This document shows positions 1 to 13,929 of a DNA stretch of 64,000 bases, piece by piece. The stretch's first letter is position 1. Every line of letters starts with the position of its first letter. Location: positions 854,589 to 918,588 of the forward strand of contig PTFA01000191.1 of the NCBI GenBank assembly GCA_003342895.1, in the 5' to 3' direction. The stretch comes from Casuarius casuarius (lineage: Eukaryota; Chordata; Aves; Casuariiformes; Casuariidae). A program made the position numbers and the translations under genes. Below the pieces are notes generated by a model. It did not search any database, was not told the DNA's origin, and was given only the letters and a program-made list of their open reading frames with translations.

Positions 1-3000
1 GACTACAGGAGTCTTAATAAATTCATTTTTTGCAGTAAAAATTCTCAGAAAAGCCTACTCAACTGTATAGTACGGATGACAAGTACTCTAAATCTCTTCC
101 CAAGATGTCAATATATTTAAAACAAAACAAAAAAACCCACTGACTTGAGTTACTGAAGTTTTTCGTTTGTTTGTTTAGTTTTCCTACTTTAGTCTTTATA
201 TGACCTTTCTTCAAATCTCTTCAAAAACTGGAGCTTGCAATTTCCTGATTTTGCAAAACATACAGGTAGAGCTTAGAAGTAAGGCTACTGAGTTTTTGTA
301 CTGTTTTGTTATGTGAAAAACTGTTTCACATGTTAAATTCTACAAAGTTGCAGACAAATTATTTAAATACACATCATAGTATTAATACTGTAGTATGGTT
401 ATTGTGATTCTTGTTGTCAGATCTTTTGTATCAGTATTAAATCTAAACAAGATAAATTTGAAATACATGAGGAAAACCCCGCTCAATACACAATGTACTT
501 AATTCCTGTACATCTGTAACAATTGCCTGTATGATGCAAAATTGTAGACGGACCAAATTCAGTAGCTGTTTCCAAAAATTAATTTTTTAGGATTTATGTC
601 ATGTCTTCTGAGTATAAAACCTATTTTTAGCATCTGAGAACTTTCCAACTCTCCAGAAACCAAAGGCTTTTCTTACTCAAAGTCACAGTCTACCACAACT
701 TTCATTCTTTGTTTTCTATCTTTAACAGTTACCAGGCGAGATAAGTCTACTTTCTTAGCTTACACACTATAAACTTCATCAGGGAATTAGTTTAGTGTCT
801 TAGTGCTAATTCAACTTGGGATTTATAAATCACCATTCCTACTGCTGGGAAAAAGTTCAAAAAAATTAACCTCCTTAATAATATCTGATCTCTAAAGAAC
901 AAAAATTTCTTTTCCTAACAAAGAACATTTCTTAAAATAAATTTTTAGTCTATTGAAACAGTAAGTAATTTGTTCTCTTCCCTTTTTCCTGAAGATGTAG
1001 GTTTGCTCTAAGTGCCCGTTCTGAGCAATCAATCTCTGCTTGTATCAGGTTATTTTAAACTCATCTACTATCCACTAAAAAAGATTTCTGCCTAACCAAT
1101 TCTCAGATCTACAGAGCAACACAAACAGAAAAGCATGCTGAAGGACCTTGATGCAGTAAGATTTACCAGATCCCAAACACATAACGGGAGTATAAAAAGA
1201 ACAGTTAATTCTTTTTATTGAACTATGTTGAGAATCTGAATATAAGAGAAATGGTTCTGAGCAGCTGATAAACAGCTGCTGTTTAAAACATAAGTATTCA
1301 TACAGAATACAAAATATAATAAGCAGTTATGACAGAAACCCTTCTATAGTATCATTTTGGCCCTACATTTTTCACTGTATTTAAATACAAAAATATGCAT
1401 CTCAAAGTATTCATTATCTTTTCTCTTTTTTAATACTGAGCCCTTAAATGTTTATTGCCTATGCATTTTTCACTTCACTTAACGTTGCTTAGCTTACGCT
1501 TTTTAAATCTATACATTGTCTTTTTTTCTGTACAGCTACATCTGACCTAGTTTTAGTTAAAATTTATTTACATGTTACTTTATCCTTTTAAAAATCTCTA
1601 AAGTCCCCTATCCTTTCTCATCTCTTTTTCCAATGATCTTTCATATGTCTTCTCATCTATGTGCATGTCAAAAGAGAACAAACTGTACCTGTATCTCATA
1701 TCAACTTTCCAAGTGCAGGCACAAGCACATAAAATAGTCATTTGCACTGCTTTTTCCGTCCTTCTTTCCTTACTATTTCTCAGCAGACATTTAAAACAAC
1801 TAGCAAATAAACTGTATCTTGCCTATTTAACAGAAAAATATGGCTTTAAAAGGCCATTTAAAAAAGTTTCCTGGATTCTTAACAATCTGATACATGAACT
1901 ATCCTGTTCATCTCTTTGGAGTGTAGTTACTCCTTCCAACTCAACAGGCGATTATCAGAACAGTGGCTTATAAGGTATCTAGATAAGAACATTGATAAAT
2001 AAAAGCAAAACAATGCTGCTCAGTAGACAGAACTTCATTATTTATATATCATGTCCTCAAACCAGTCCTTTTGACTGCAGTGTTTAACTGTTATCAGTGA
2101 AATATGAAAACAGGATTGTTTAAGACCATATCCTTGTAACAGGGAAATTTGGTTCCCCCTGCAAATTCATCTTAACATCCCTCCATAACTTGCATACTAT
2201 TCTTTCATGTAGGAATCATTTACTTTTAGATATTTTCATTCAGAGCATACATACTGTAAAACAGTACTTTAAGTGTGATTAGGATTATCAGATATAAAAC
2301 AGATTTTTCATTGATACTAGGTTTTAAAAAACACAGTAGGACTTCTGTTACCAAGTAGCTTGGAACTACAAGGACCTGGCCATTTCGCCATAACCTACAT
2401 CCCTGAGTCAGGCACCTGGACTACTGACGCAACCTACTAGAAAAGGGTAACAGAAAACAGAATCTACAACACCTAGAAGCTATCCAGTAGCTGATAACGC
2501 GTGTTTCTTAAACACTTTCTTCTTCAAGACCTCCATTCAGAAGTCACAGTCCAAAACAATCTGCTGAAGTTAGGTGACAAATTCTGCCTTAAAAAAAAAA
2601 AGGAATCAGAAGTCAATCCTTACCTTTGAAACCTGGCTGCAGGAATATCCAGTAGTAACAGCCTTTGTAAAAAAAACTACCTAGTAGTCTAACTGAGGAT
2701 TCAGGTTTAATCCCATCCTCTTTGAAAGCCCTAGTGAAAATCCTGGTTGTATAAATAACTATGTAGAACCATTTTTGAATGTAAGCACTAGCTGCTACTG
2801 CATTTTCCACAGGGCTAGATCCTGTTGATACTTAATTAGACTTGGCAGATTAGGAACACAGAGAAATAACACCAGTTGTACATCGCAGTGGAATTTCAGA
2901 GCAAAATAAGCATCAGTTTGTTCAGTCTTTACCAGATGGAGGTATCTTAGTATTATGCAAACTCAGAACCTCAGGCAATTAGAAAACTTTACTGGCAATC

Positions 3001-4380
3001 CCAAGTGCTAAACGGCGGTAACAAATAGCAGCAGCAGCAAGGGTGTCAAGCACTGCATTTCTTTATTTAGGTGTTTAAATACCACTCAGAGACGCACTTC
3101 TAGATACCCAGGACCACCCTGGATGTGATCCTTTGGGATTTCTTTTTTTGTTTGGTTTAAAATCTTTCACATTACATATGAGCATACTCCTGAAAATTCT
3201 AGCATTCATTGTAAGTTTTGCTGTCATTTTTCGTTTTCTTTCCTATTTAAAGTATCTAATCTTCCATGTTCGTTATGCATTCTGATTACCATAACAATTT
3301 ATCACCTTCCCAAATCTTCAAATCTGAGACTTCTAAACTACAACAGGCCAGATCTGTCCCAGTTTCACTGCCTGACATTGCTGCCATGCTCCTATTCTGG
3401 CAGGCTGGGACACAGATCATGAAGAATTCAAGTGATGGTTGGCAATTCATAGCTGGCTATTAATCATCTTCATCCCTCCCAAAACCTGTCTGTTTCAATT
3501 TTTTGGACTCTTAAAAAGAAGCCAGGATGAAGTGACCAATCTAACTGTCCATTTTCAAGTAAGGTAAACTCCAGGTTAAGGTAACAACAGCAACAGAGTT
3601 GTACAATTCACTGTTTAACACAGGGGGAAGAAGGAGGTGGGGGGCGGGGGGGAGACCACACTGATGTTACTACACTGGCAGACACCAACTTCTACAGGTT
3701 ACCAAAAGCTTGACTAGAAGATCTTCACTACAGTATGGAATGAGGACCTGTTGAAAACAAATGTAAAAAGCATGAAATGCTTTTTATCTGCCATATTTCC
3801 ACATATGTCTAATTTTTCACAGGCAGAATGGCCTTCCCTCAAGTTTCCAGTAGAATGAATTATTTGTATGCAACTCTGGTCTTCTGAAATCTACACAGCA
3901 ATAGATATTTGAAGAGCTACACCTGATAAAACACTTAAGAGAAACAGGCATGATACTTTCTGTAATACGAAAAGCACTGATGGCTAACAAGACCATGATT
4001 GTTAACTACTTGTGAAATATTTACTATATACACCTGTTGTATATATATGTAAAAAGTAAAACTAAACTTGAACTTTGAAATCAGTTTTGCAGTGGCAGTT
4101 GCTGAATCACAGTAACTACAGATTTATGGGAACTGGTTAGTTTGCGGGAGATCTTTATGGATACAAAGTAAAACTTAAGTCCGGAAAATATTCAAGTTTT
4201 TCACATTTGTGATACTTCCTTGTAGCATTTGTGTTGAAAATGATAATTCTTTTTAGAAACAATAAGGAAATGCAGAAAACAGCTTCTTTGAGAGTGTGTG
4301 TAGATACACTATAAAACTGATTTTCTACCACAGGTACATTCCTCCAAATGTGAATAGTTAAAAATATATCTCCTTCGCAC
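1..4380 (-). other. RALGAPA2: RALGAPA2 intron 7 (5' part, continues past window)
   Basis: AT-rich intronic sequence. I searched the minus strand for the next conserved segment (ASLEWKNKEN... FRKYYLPHLFP) and did not find it. The only structured element I noticed is a G-rich tract at 3623-3652. Open frames in this stretch, such as 1659-1973 (+) and 2613-2810 (-), have low-complexity composition, no splice-compatible family match and no recognisable domain, so I treat them as chance. Confidence 0.8.
3623..3652 (+). repeat. G-rich tract in intron 7
   Basis: The G-runs in order are G5 (3623-3627), two GG pairs, G6 (3639-3644), one C, and G7 (3646-3652). Several G-tracts close together could form a quadruplex on the plus strand, which is the template strand for RALGAPA2. 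Confidence 0.6.
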
Positions 4381-4496
4381 CTGAATTACCATGTATTTTA
4401 ACAGTAACTGAAGAAAATAGCAGGTTTGGTCTTCAGCAATTTTTTCTCCAGAGACAGCTGGCAAAAGGGGAGTTATCTCTTCAGGATAAATCTTAG
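4381..4496 (-). CDS. RALGAPA2: RALGAPA2 exon 7
   Basis: This exon has 116 bases. The acceptor TATTTTAG lies before 4496. It enters in phase 1 (G|CT, Ala) and leaves in phase 0. It encodes [19 protein letters not shown], then [19 protein letters not shown]. This segment separates alpha-2 from alpha-1. The donor is CAG|GTGCGA, with a good exon side but non-consensus bases at +4 and +6. If it were skipped, the frame would run 23 more codons into intron 7 and stop at 4309. The next family segment (human AASLEWKNKENQ) was not found in 1-4380, so exon 8 should lie beyond the window. Confidence 0.95.
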
Positions 4497-7400
4497 CTAA
4501 AATACAAAGAAAAATATGTTTTAAACATAGAAAAACTGAAAATGGTGAAATAAATAATATTTTATAGAAAAAGATTAATTTGCAAATAATTAATAACATG
4601 CTAAGTCTTACAAAGCCAAATTCCAACAACTGTTTAGTTTTCCAGTATTTCCCTAGGTCCCACAACATTTAACTGTGGATGGCACTAGCTCTTTTCTTTC
4701 TTCATCAAATCCTCAGATGCAAGCATAACGAGGCAGGAACATCTCTGATCTGAATGAATAGCTGCATAGCTCCTAGTGCAGCATATGACACAGGAACATG
4801 TATACTGAGAAAGGCATTGTGTTTTTTTGAAAAAAAATCAGCATTTTAGAAAAGTCAGTATTTTAGAAAAAAATCTAAATAAACTACATATATTCTATGA
4901 CTGAAATTTAAACTAGTAATTAATTCTTTACCAGAGAAAACAGTCCAGAATCCTAGTCTACTTTTTATATATATATAAAAAATATATATATTTTTTATAT
5001 ATATATATTTTTAAAGACTCCCTGACAGTACTGGTCTAAAAACAAACAAAAGACAACACAAAAAGAGAAGGATAATGAAAATTTGTAAAGGGAGGCCTGA
5101 GTTTGCAAATAGTCTAAAACAACAGCTCTGAGAAATATAAATACTCTTCTCATAATATCAATTACTCAACTGAAAAAAATCTAACATTCTGAAAACCATG
5201 ATCATAAGCCAAATATATCTGATATGTCTTCATATGACACATGGAGGAGAAACATACACATTCTTTGGCCACAGGAATTTCAAAACCTATCTTGAATGAA
5301 GATGGGGAGAGTCTTTTACAGATAATGCAGACCAGGCCAGTGGTAACCAAGTGTGTCCTTCCAATATTTTTATGCCAGCCTGAAAATGGATTTATTGTGT
5401 CTTCCATATGAAAAAAGCCTTGGACTTCTGCCTGGATCTAGTGATATAAAGCGCTTCATGCATGCTGCAAGTCTCTTTTGCTTGATTAGACTTTATTTTT
5501 ATTTAGACTGAGCAAGTCCAGGCACATTGGTCAGAAATGCCTTCACTACTCCTTATTTGTATTTCTACTTCTGTCTATATATTGAGATGCCTGTTGCAGG
5601 CATTTTTTGAAAACAGCATACTTCCTTTGTCCTTTCTACAGAAGCCTTAATTGTTCTCCTCTACACGACAGTTGATATTACACAACATGGGTGGCAGACC
5701 CTTACTCCTCTAGTATAATATAACCCATAGTCTCTTGCTCATCTTTTTAGGTTCACCCTCTCCCAACTGCAATTTACATTTCAAATTCCATGCATGACAC
5801 CACATCCCCAAGGTGAAATTTGGATTACTTTCCTAGCATTTGAGAATATTTTACTCTCAAGGCATATCTGGAAAGTAATTTTCCCTCTAAAAAATGAAGT
5901 AGTAATCGTATTATAATATTTGTGCTTTAAGATTTACACTGAATCTGCCTCATTCAGGGATATGGGGAAAATAGCAAGTAGTACCTACTTCTATTTCTTT
6001 AAACACTATGGGAATGACAATGTGAACAAGTTCCCATGAAGCAATAAAGCTGCAGTTACACCATGTGCTATATACAGAAACTGCTCAGTGCAAGTTCTTA
6101 TCAAAGGACAAATATGAGGTAGCCTATCACTCAGTGAAAATATGAAAAGTAATGTCTCAGCTACTGTAGCTTAGAAGAATGTACACAAGCAATCACTGTA
6201 GATTAACCAATAAACTGTAAATCTACATACTAACTTATTTTGCAGTAAGGTGTTCAAATAGCCATACCTCAATAAACTAACTGTTCTCAACTCAGAATAA
6301 CAAGATCAGAAGGCTATACAGCTGCAACAAATTTAATAGCTTGACCAATTCAATACATCACTAAATTATAAAAAACAACACTAAAGTTGCTTGTGGGGAA
6401 GGTGTCAAATGGATGATACAGTTCTTTGACTTTAATGGAAGCGGGGAGGTAACACATTTAGCATTGAAAGTCTTCTAGTTTACTTACCATCTAGTGAATT
6501 AGAAGGAGGACTAATGATGTTATCTAGTGTACAGGGACCCCTTGAGGATATAATTGGTGGAAAACCAGGCACGAGGCATGAAAATATTAATATTTGCTCT
6601 TCTGCACAGTTAGTCTGAAGTGCTTGAAGCCAAAGAAGAAACAGTCTGATTCCTTCACATCTTATCTACAAGGAGGTGATTTTGTAGAAAATGATAGTAA
6701 AGCAAACTGAATGTACAGTAACACAATTAAGTATTTAAGAAAAGGCAGAGTAAGTAGTTTCATCCCAATTATGTACTAGTGAGTCTTTCAGTCATTACAA
6801 GAGTAATCACGTTATTAATTCAATCATGAGGATAGAAGGCAGGAGCAAGTTGTACTCAAGGCAATACCACTCTGAGGAGGCAGTATTAGCATTTCAATGT
6901 GAATCAGAAGCCACACAGTTCTGGATTCACTCCATTTCTTTGGGCCAATGTGTTCTACAGCCATCTTCCCTTTCTGCCAAACGCAGCTTAGCTGTTCTCA
7001 AGGCTCAGAATCTCAACACTGACTTTGGAAGTACAACAGCAAATATAACTTATGACAAGGAGAGCTGCCAATACTGCATGCCTTTCTAAATGTGAAATCT
7101 TGGCCCCACAGAAGTCAAAGAAAATTACTGACCTCAAATTCAGTGGTATCAGAACGTCATCTTGACAAGTAAGATGCAACAAAACCAGCCAACGTAGAGC
7201 ATTCCGTAAGCTTACTATGTTTACCTTTTTTCTTTTTAATTAACTAGATACAATTTTTACCATTGTATTTGTAAAAAGAAAACTGGATTCAAAACTATCA
7301 GGCAAACAAGAAAATGATACATTTAGTACAGCATATTTAAGGCTAGAAATATCTGAGGAAATAAAGTATTAACCCAAATAAATGGATATCTCTTCCAAAT

Positions 7401-10400
7401 ATCTTTAGAAAGATTTTTAAAATAGCAAAGTGCCCAAAGAACAATCTAGGGTTACAGTAACAAAATTTACAACTAAGAGGTGAATAAGTAAAATTATACC
7501 CAAAATATAATAATCTGAAAAATACTGATACTAGAAATGTGTAAAGTAATATGCTTTATAGAAATTAAAAGAAATCTACTAGAAATACCTTGATAGAGTT
7601 TCCAGTGTGCAAAAGTTTCTTCAAAATGGACCCTGGATTAGAAAAATGAAATAGGCAAGCATCAAATATTAAGATGTCCACTTTTAGCCAGAATGCAAAA
7701 AGGTAAAACCCAAATGAATTTAACCACAACTATCATCATCATCTGGTGACTAATGCTGTAATTTCAAATGTAATCTTTGCAGTGAGGTATTTTGTTTCTA
7801 GACAGATAACTTTCTCATGTTATTTTTATTAAAAAATAAAATAACTTGGGGATGTTTTGACTTACCAGATTTGGATAAATGCTTTAAACAACTGTATTTA
7901 AAATCTTAGATAAATAACAAAGTAGCAAGTGGATTACAATACTTCCAGTCTGTGGGGATAATGCATTCAAAACACACTAACATTGGCAATAATGATAAGG
8001 AAAAATGCTAGAAATCTAGTCTATATTCACATATATAAACAGCTAATATAACTATTAAAAATATGAAATCAATTGATTCTGTTTTTAAAAATACAACGTC
8101 AACAGCACATATCTTCACGTCTCACCTGAAATCAGAGAGAGATCATGCGTCCAATAGTTCAGTCAAAAAAAACAAAGTTGCAGGACTTTTTAAAGCAAAG
8201 TCTGAGAAAAACAACAATTTAGCACTCAGCTGTTACTTCTCCTGGATTTGAGAATTATGTGCATTACTTAAATGTGGTACTTTTCTCAAGATCTCACCAT
8301 TTCACAATAATAAATGGAACTTATTAACATATTTGCAAATATGTATCAACACATCTGAACATTAAGCAGAGAGCAAATCACAAGGTATATTTGTAAACAA
8401 TTGCATCACCGAATTCTGTAGCTCNTTTACCAAGTATAGCTAAAAATTTATCCAAATAAGACTATTCAAAAGAAACAAATCTAAAGAATACTTTAGCTAC
8501 AAAACAACTGACTAAAACCAATTTGTACTGGCCTAATTTAGAGGAAATTGTAGTAAAGGGGTCAAACAGATGTCTCCTTNTATTTTTGTCAAATTTCCAG
8601 TTAGCACTGACAACAGCCCTTTCCTTGACCCTTAACTTCCACTCATTATTACTTATGCCACAGCAAATTCATTGTTCTGATGAAAAACATGGCAGCTGAC
8701 AAGTCAGTGCTGGAAACCAAAGCAAACCAAAAAAAGGGGACGGAGAGGAGAAAAAGCAGAAAAGGAAAAGAAAAAAAGACAACAGTCCCCCCACCTCCCC
8801 AGCATTATCTGTCCGGTTTGCTTAAACAACAAAACAAGAACATTCTGCCCACATTGGAGGCATTCAGAAGCAGAATTTTCACAGCAGTTGCAAATTAAAC
8901 ATTGAATTCAAAAGAAATGATGCTGTTAAATTATTTCATTGAATTTCAAGTTGCTTCGACTATGAAGAGAAATATTTTATTTTTCAATGTTTCTGCATCC
9001 ATGTTATTTTATTCAGTCCGGTCTAATGATCAAATGAAGAGAGAAATAAATTTTGCTTTCCAGTTCCTGTACATTACCACAGTGCCAAAATATTCACTGT
9101 AAGGCTCAGCAAACATCTAAATCATTAAAAGGTAACTATCTTCAAACTAAAGACATTTAAACTTTTTATTCCCTAATATTAGAATCTAATTTAAAAAAAA
9201 TCAGTTCACTGCCCTATACTACCCATGGGAAACATGCCCCTTAAAAAATGTGATACTTGTTCAGAAAAGTAAACCTCATTTTTAAGATTTCCAAAATTCA
9301 CAAGTGACTAAACCAAGCTTGTTAGCTATCTTATATGGTCTTTAGGCTTAAGGAAAAAGAACTATAGCAGAAGAATATTAAGTGTGTCAAGCCAAGCACA
9401 TCTTAGCTATGTTTGCTGACATCTTTATTCCTTTTTTTATGCATGTGTTGCATTACAGTCTTCAGTTAAATGTTTTTCATTCTCCTCAGAATACCTGCCT
9501 CAAAGCACACAGGATGGACAGAATGCTGAAGAAAAAAAGATAGCAGAACTTTAACTCCAGGACTTCTCTCTGTTGGGCTTCCTACTCCTTCCTTTGCTCT
9601 AGAGCTACGATATGTATAGTAAACAATTTAGGAGCACAGGAAAAGAACAGACAGCCCCCTTGACTGACCAAGTGAATGATATCAGTATTTACCAAATGAC
9701 TATCATAGCCACTGTGAATAATCTAATATGATGCCAGGCAAATCCTCCATTGTATGAGCATCAGTGAAAGATAACTGGGGTCAAACTTGAAGAACTGTGC
9801 AGATATAGAACTTGCGCTGTGGATTCATAACTCCAGTTATAAAGGCCAATAAAATTGTGAAGCATTCTTAAAAAAAGGCCCAAGTGTTTTGATCACAAAA
9901 AAAGTTACTAAAAAGTTCATATTTTTGTCCTTGATCTCTCTGCTTCATCATCCCAGCTGTAAAACAGAAATTTTTCACTTAATTCTCACAAGCAGTGAGC
10001 AAATTCAGTGCTTCACTAATATTAATGAACGAAAGTACACTGAGAATAATACAAGAATATCACAGCAGAAATTAAGCTCTCATTCACTGCAGCAGTCCAG
10101 TGGTCTGCATTTAACATAGCCTATGCTCAACTGCTGAAACTCATCTGTAAGAGAAGACCCTGAACAGCCATCTAATTCAGAGAATAAATTTCCACAAATA
10201 TAAAAATTTCAGGAGCACTTCTAGCAAAAGCAGCAGCAAGCTGGCAACTAAAGAGACATAAAAAAGGAACACTGAACTGTTTAATATTTTAGCAGGTAAA
10301 AATGTTTTTCACGTGTTTCAAAACTTTTCAGCTGCAAGTCTAGTACTTCAGTAGTATTTATGTACTGGACCACACTAAGTGATTCCACCATTAGAATAGA

Positions 10401-13400
10401 TTCTGTTCTGTTAAAATAGAAGGATAATATCCTAAAATAACACAGATAGTCTTGAAGTTTATATTTTAAATGGTGTTACTAACCAGCTTTATTCATACAA
10501 AGAGATTACAAACCAGGATTTACCACTGTATAGACAAATTTAATTTGAAATTCAATCAAATCAAATTCTGAGAAATGACTACATAAAAAATTCCTTTTAC
10601 TATATATATAAAAAATTTTATTTTTTTAAAACATTCCTTCTTACCTATACTGCGAAAATGCCATCGATAAAAAATCCTCTCAGGTAGTAGCTGCAATATT
10701 TTCTGCGGGAAACAAAACTAAATAGTCAAAATTTCCATAATAAACTGGCTCATTCAGAGGATACAGAGAAACTAATACATAAAACATAAATGAATGGTAA
10801 CATATATAAGGTACAATAGAAAACAGATACCTATCATAACAAGGGTTCCTGCCTATTAATTTACTCTCGTTATAGAAAAAGATACCATGACACTGTCATG
10901 AGACTTTCCCTTTCCCAGTGCCTCGGAAAACCCTACTATTTCAGAATATAAACTGATTTCTGATGAAGAAGTTACAAATAAAACTTCTTTCCAAGAAGCT
11001 CACTTTGGGTTACATTTTTCTGAAGTAGCTGGTAATGACTACTATTAGATTGATACAGTCCAGATCTTGCATTTCTGTAGTTTAGATTTGTTTTCTCATC
11101 AGCAAATGGAATCAGCTCTCCCAGCTAAGGCAGGCAGAGATGAACAGTGGTGCAGTTATTCTTAACGTGAACTGATTTACCTGCATTTTCAGCTGCTGAG
11201 TAAAACTGAGTCAAACTGCACAAAGCTAGACTAATTTAATTCACAGCAGATGCAGTTAACAAAGCACTCATGGGGAATAATATGCAGTGGTCTTCCTCTG
11301 TAGTTTTGGATGATCCTAACAGAGGCAGATCAAACAAAGAAAGAGGTTGTGGTCAAGACCATTTCCCCTTAGCTTTGTTACTCTACAGGGCACCAACAAA
11401 GCAAAGCAATTTAAACATATGCTTAAGTGCTTTCTTAAATGGAGTCCTATAACCTTAGTTGCAAAGAACAGTTGGGGCCATCAGACGCTGTTCTTTGCCA
11501 GTGTATTGGACAGTAATGCTGTTTAATAATCTGGATAAATCAAAACTATCTGGAAGACTTACTTTGGTAAATATGGCTTTTAAATGAACATTAAGTCAAC
11601 AGTCCCAAGCCAAAAAAAATTCCTTTTTTTATTTATTAGCACTATAGACTAGCACTTGGCAAGCAGGTGTAGGACATGACAAGTAATTTATTGCTGCCTA
11701 GCCCCTCTCTCTCCCTCTCTCAAAAAAGCAAGAGAACACACACCTTGTTTTATGTAGTGCTCATAGAACAATGAGTACGGAACTTACCACTTTTCAGCCA
11801 GTGAGATATGAATTTTAAGCAATTATATTTAAATGGGAAACTAGTTTTTAACATCTAGTTTTGGAAATAAAATTTTAATTAAACAATCCTGTACATGACT
11901 AACAATCAGTCCCTTGTAATTATCAAAGTCATTGCAATAAACTTCTGCATAACAAAGCACCATCAATTCTTCAGAAAAACTACATGCAGGATGCGAAATG
12001 AATGACAAATCATTTAAGCAATGGTGACCCATTTGTTGGTCTTTCACACATAAAAGCTCACAAGAGGAAATACATAGCCAAGAAGGCAAGAACTGACATT
12101 TTAGGCAAGCCTTCAGAGACAGCCAAGACATGAATCATTATTGCTGTCAATATGCTGAAGAGATGAAGTATGACAGACTACTATTTCTTTTTCTTTTTTT
12201 TTTTTTATACAAAGTACTTCAAAAATTATAGACAACACGCACAGTCTTTTTGAAAATGGAACATTCTTCACTCCATAGCAGAAAATGAAAGTAATGACAA
12301 GTTCATAGACTTAGAGAACTAGACCTCAGGTCACACAGACAGACCAGTCTTCCTTTTTGTCTTCATCACAGCAAACATCCCCAAATAATATTTAGCCTTT
12401 TAAAAAGTTTACCCAGCATAAAAAAATGTATTTTTTATATATATACACATATACACACACACACACATATATATATATCTCAAGTATATCCCTTCCATAT
12501 TCTCATCGTATTTTGTTTCAACATTATTCCCAAAACTCCTTCCACAGGACAGGGACTGTGGCTTACCTTAGCAGCTGCAACTAAGAAATGGTTATGGGAG
12601 ACACCCAGGGCCAGATGTCTAGCTCTCTGTCTATGGACGAGACCAATGCACTTGGAATGAAGAGATCTGACTGGCTAAAAATGAGGCCATGATTTTACAT
12701 TTGGGGGTTTACCTGTTAGTTAAGGACCACGTTACTGCCAATCAGATTGCAGGATCCACAGATAAAGAATTATAGTTATCCATCTAAATATTAAAATACT
12801 AGCAGCCCACCATGTTTCAAGCCTATTTCTGGCATTAACCTTTACCTCATTTGGCAGGAGGGCAGCAAGGAGCTTCTAACCTAAATCATGATTACTTCAA
12901 GTCATTCTCAGTGCGTGGGTACTTTGCATGCACAGACTTCAGTATGTATTCAGCCAAACGTTAGACCTATCAGACACCACAGACCCAAAGTGCAAAATGA
13001 AACACTGTATTAAACAAAACCCTAACACAATTGGCAGCAAAAAACCCTGACTGAACCCAAATATCAGAATACACTGCAGAGAAAAACCTTTGCATATCTC
13101 CATGTTTATTATTTAAAAAAAAAAAAAACAAAAAACAAACTTCCATTGCTTAAGCCACTATAGCTTATAGCAATAAATATAGCACAAGTACAGCAGATCA
13201 TTATAGCAAAACTAATTTCCTTCCACGGATCACACTAAAAAGATCCTTTGGCTTCCCTTTGGATGTAAATTCCATCTCATCTGTTTTAAAAACACTGACT
13301 TCTCAGAACACTTCTGCTGTATCAGAATGTTCTTTCAGAAATCTGTCAAAAATGAGGTAATAAAACTAGTGAAAGATGCATAGCTTAGTATATTTCTGGT

Positions 13401-13897
13401 GTTAATGTAAAATTCTTCATTGTAAAGCAAAAATTATACTTAGAAAATACATCTGACTCTATTGGATCTATACTTAAACACCAGGCATAGCATATTCACA
13501 TATTATTAACGAAAGTCTGAAAATAATCTGATGATGCACAAATTGTGTCATGAAACAACAAATATTTTAGATTCAGAATGGACAGAAGCAAGTTAGGTAT
13601 GGACAAAAACTTGCTTCTTTAAAATGTCCTTATAAACAGAGAATGAGACAAGTGACAGATTTCATACAAAATATAAAGCAAATTAAAATCTGCATTATAA
13701 ATATGTATAGAAAAGAAAAATTAACAGCAAGATTAAATGCAAAACAAAGTCATCTGTAGATGCAATTATTCTAAACAAAACCAACTGATTTTCTTTTCAG
13801 GACTCTCAGTGAAGTTGCAAACAAAACAAATCCCACAAAACAGAAAAAGTGTTATTAGAGGAACATGCACCAGAAAAAAAAAGGTTTCAGTAAGTTT

Positions 13898-13929
<32 letters not shown>

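Noticed and set aside
1..4380. Possible RALGAPA2 exon 8
   Set aside because: I searched the minus strand for the conserved ASLEWKNKENQ and RKYYLPHLFP segments and found no match, so the exon is taken to lie outside the window.
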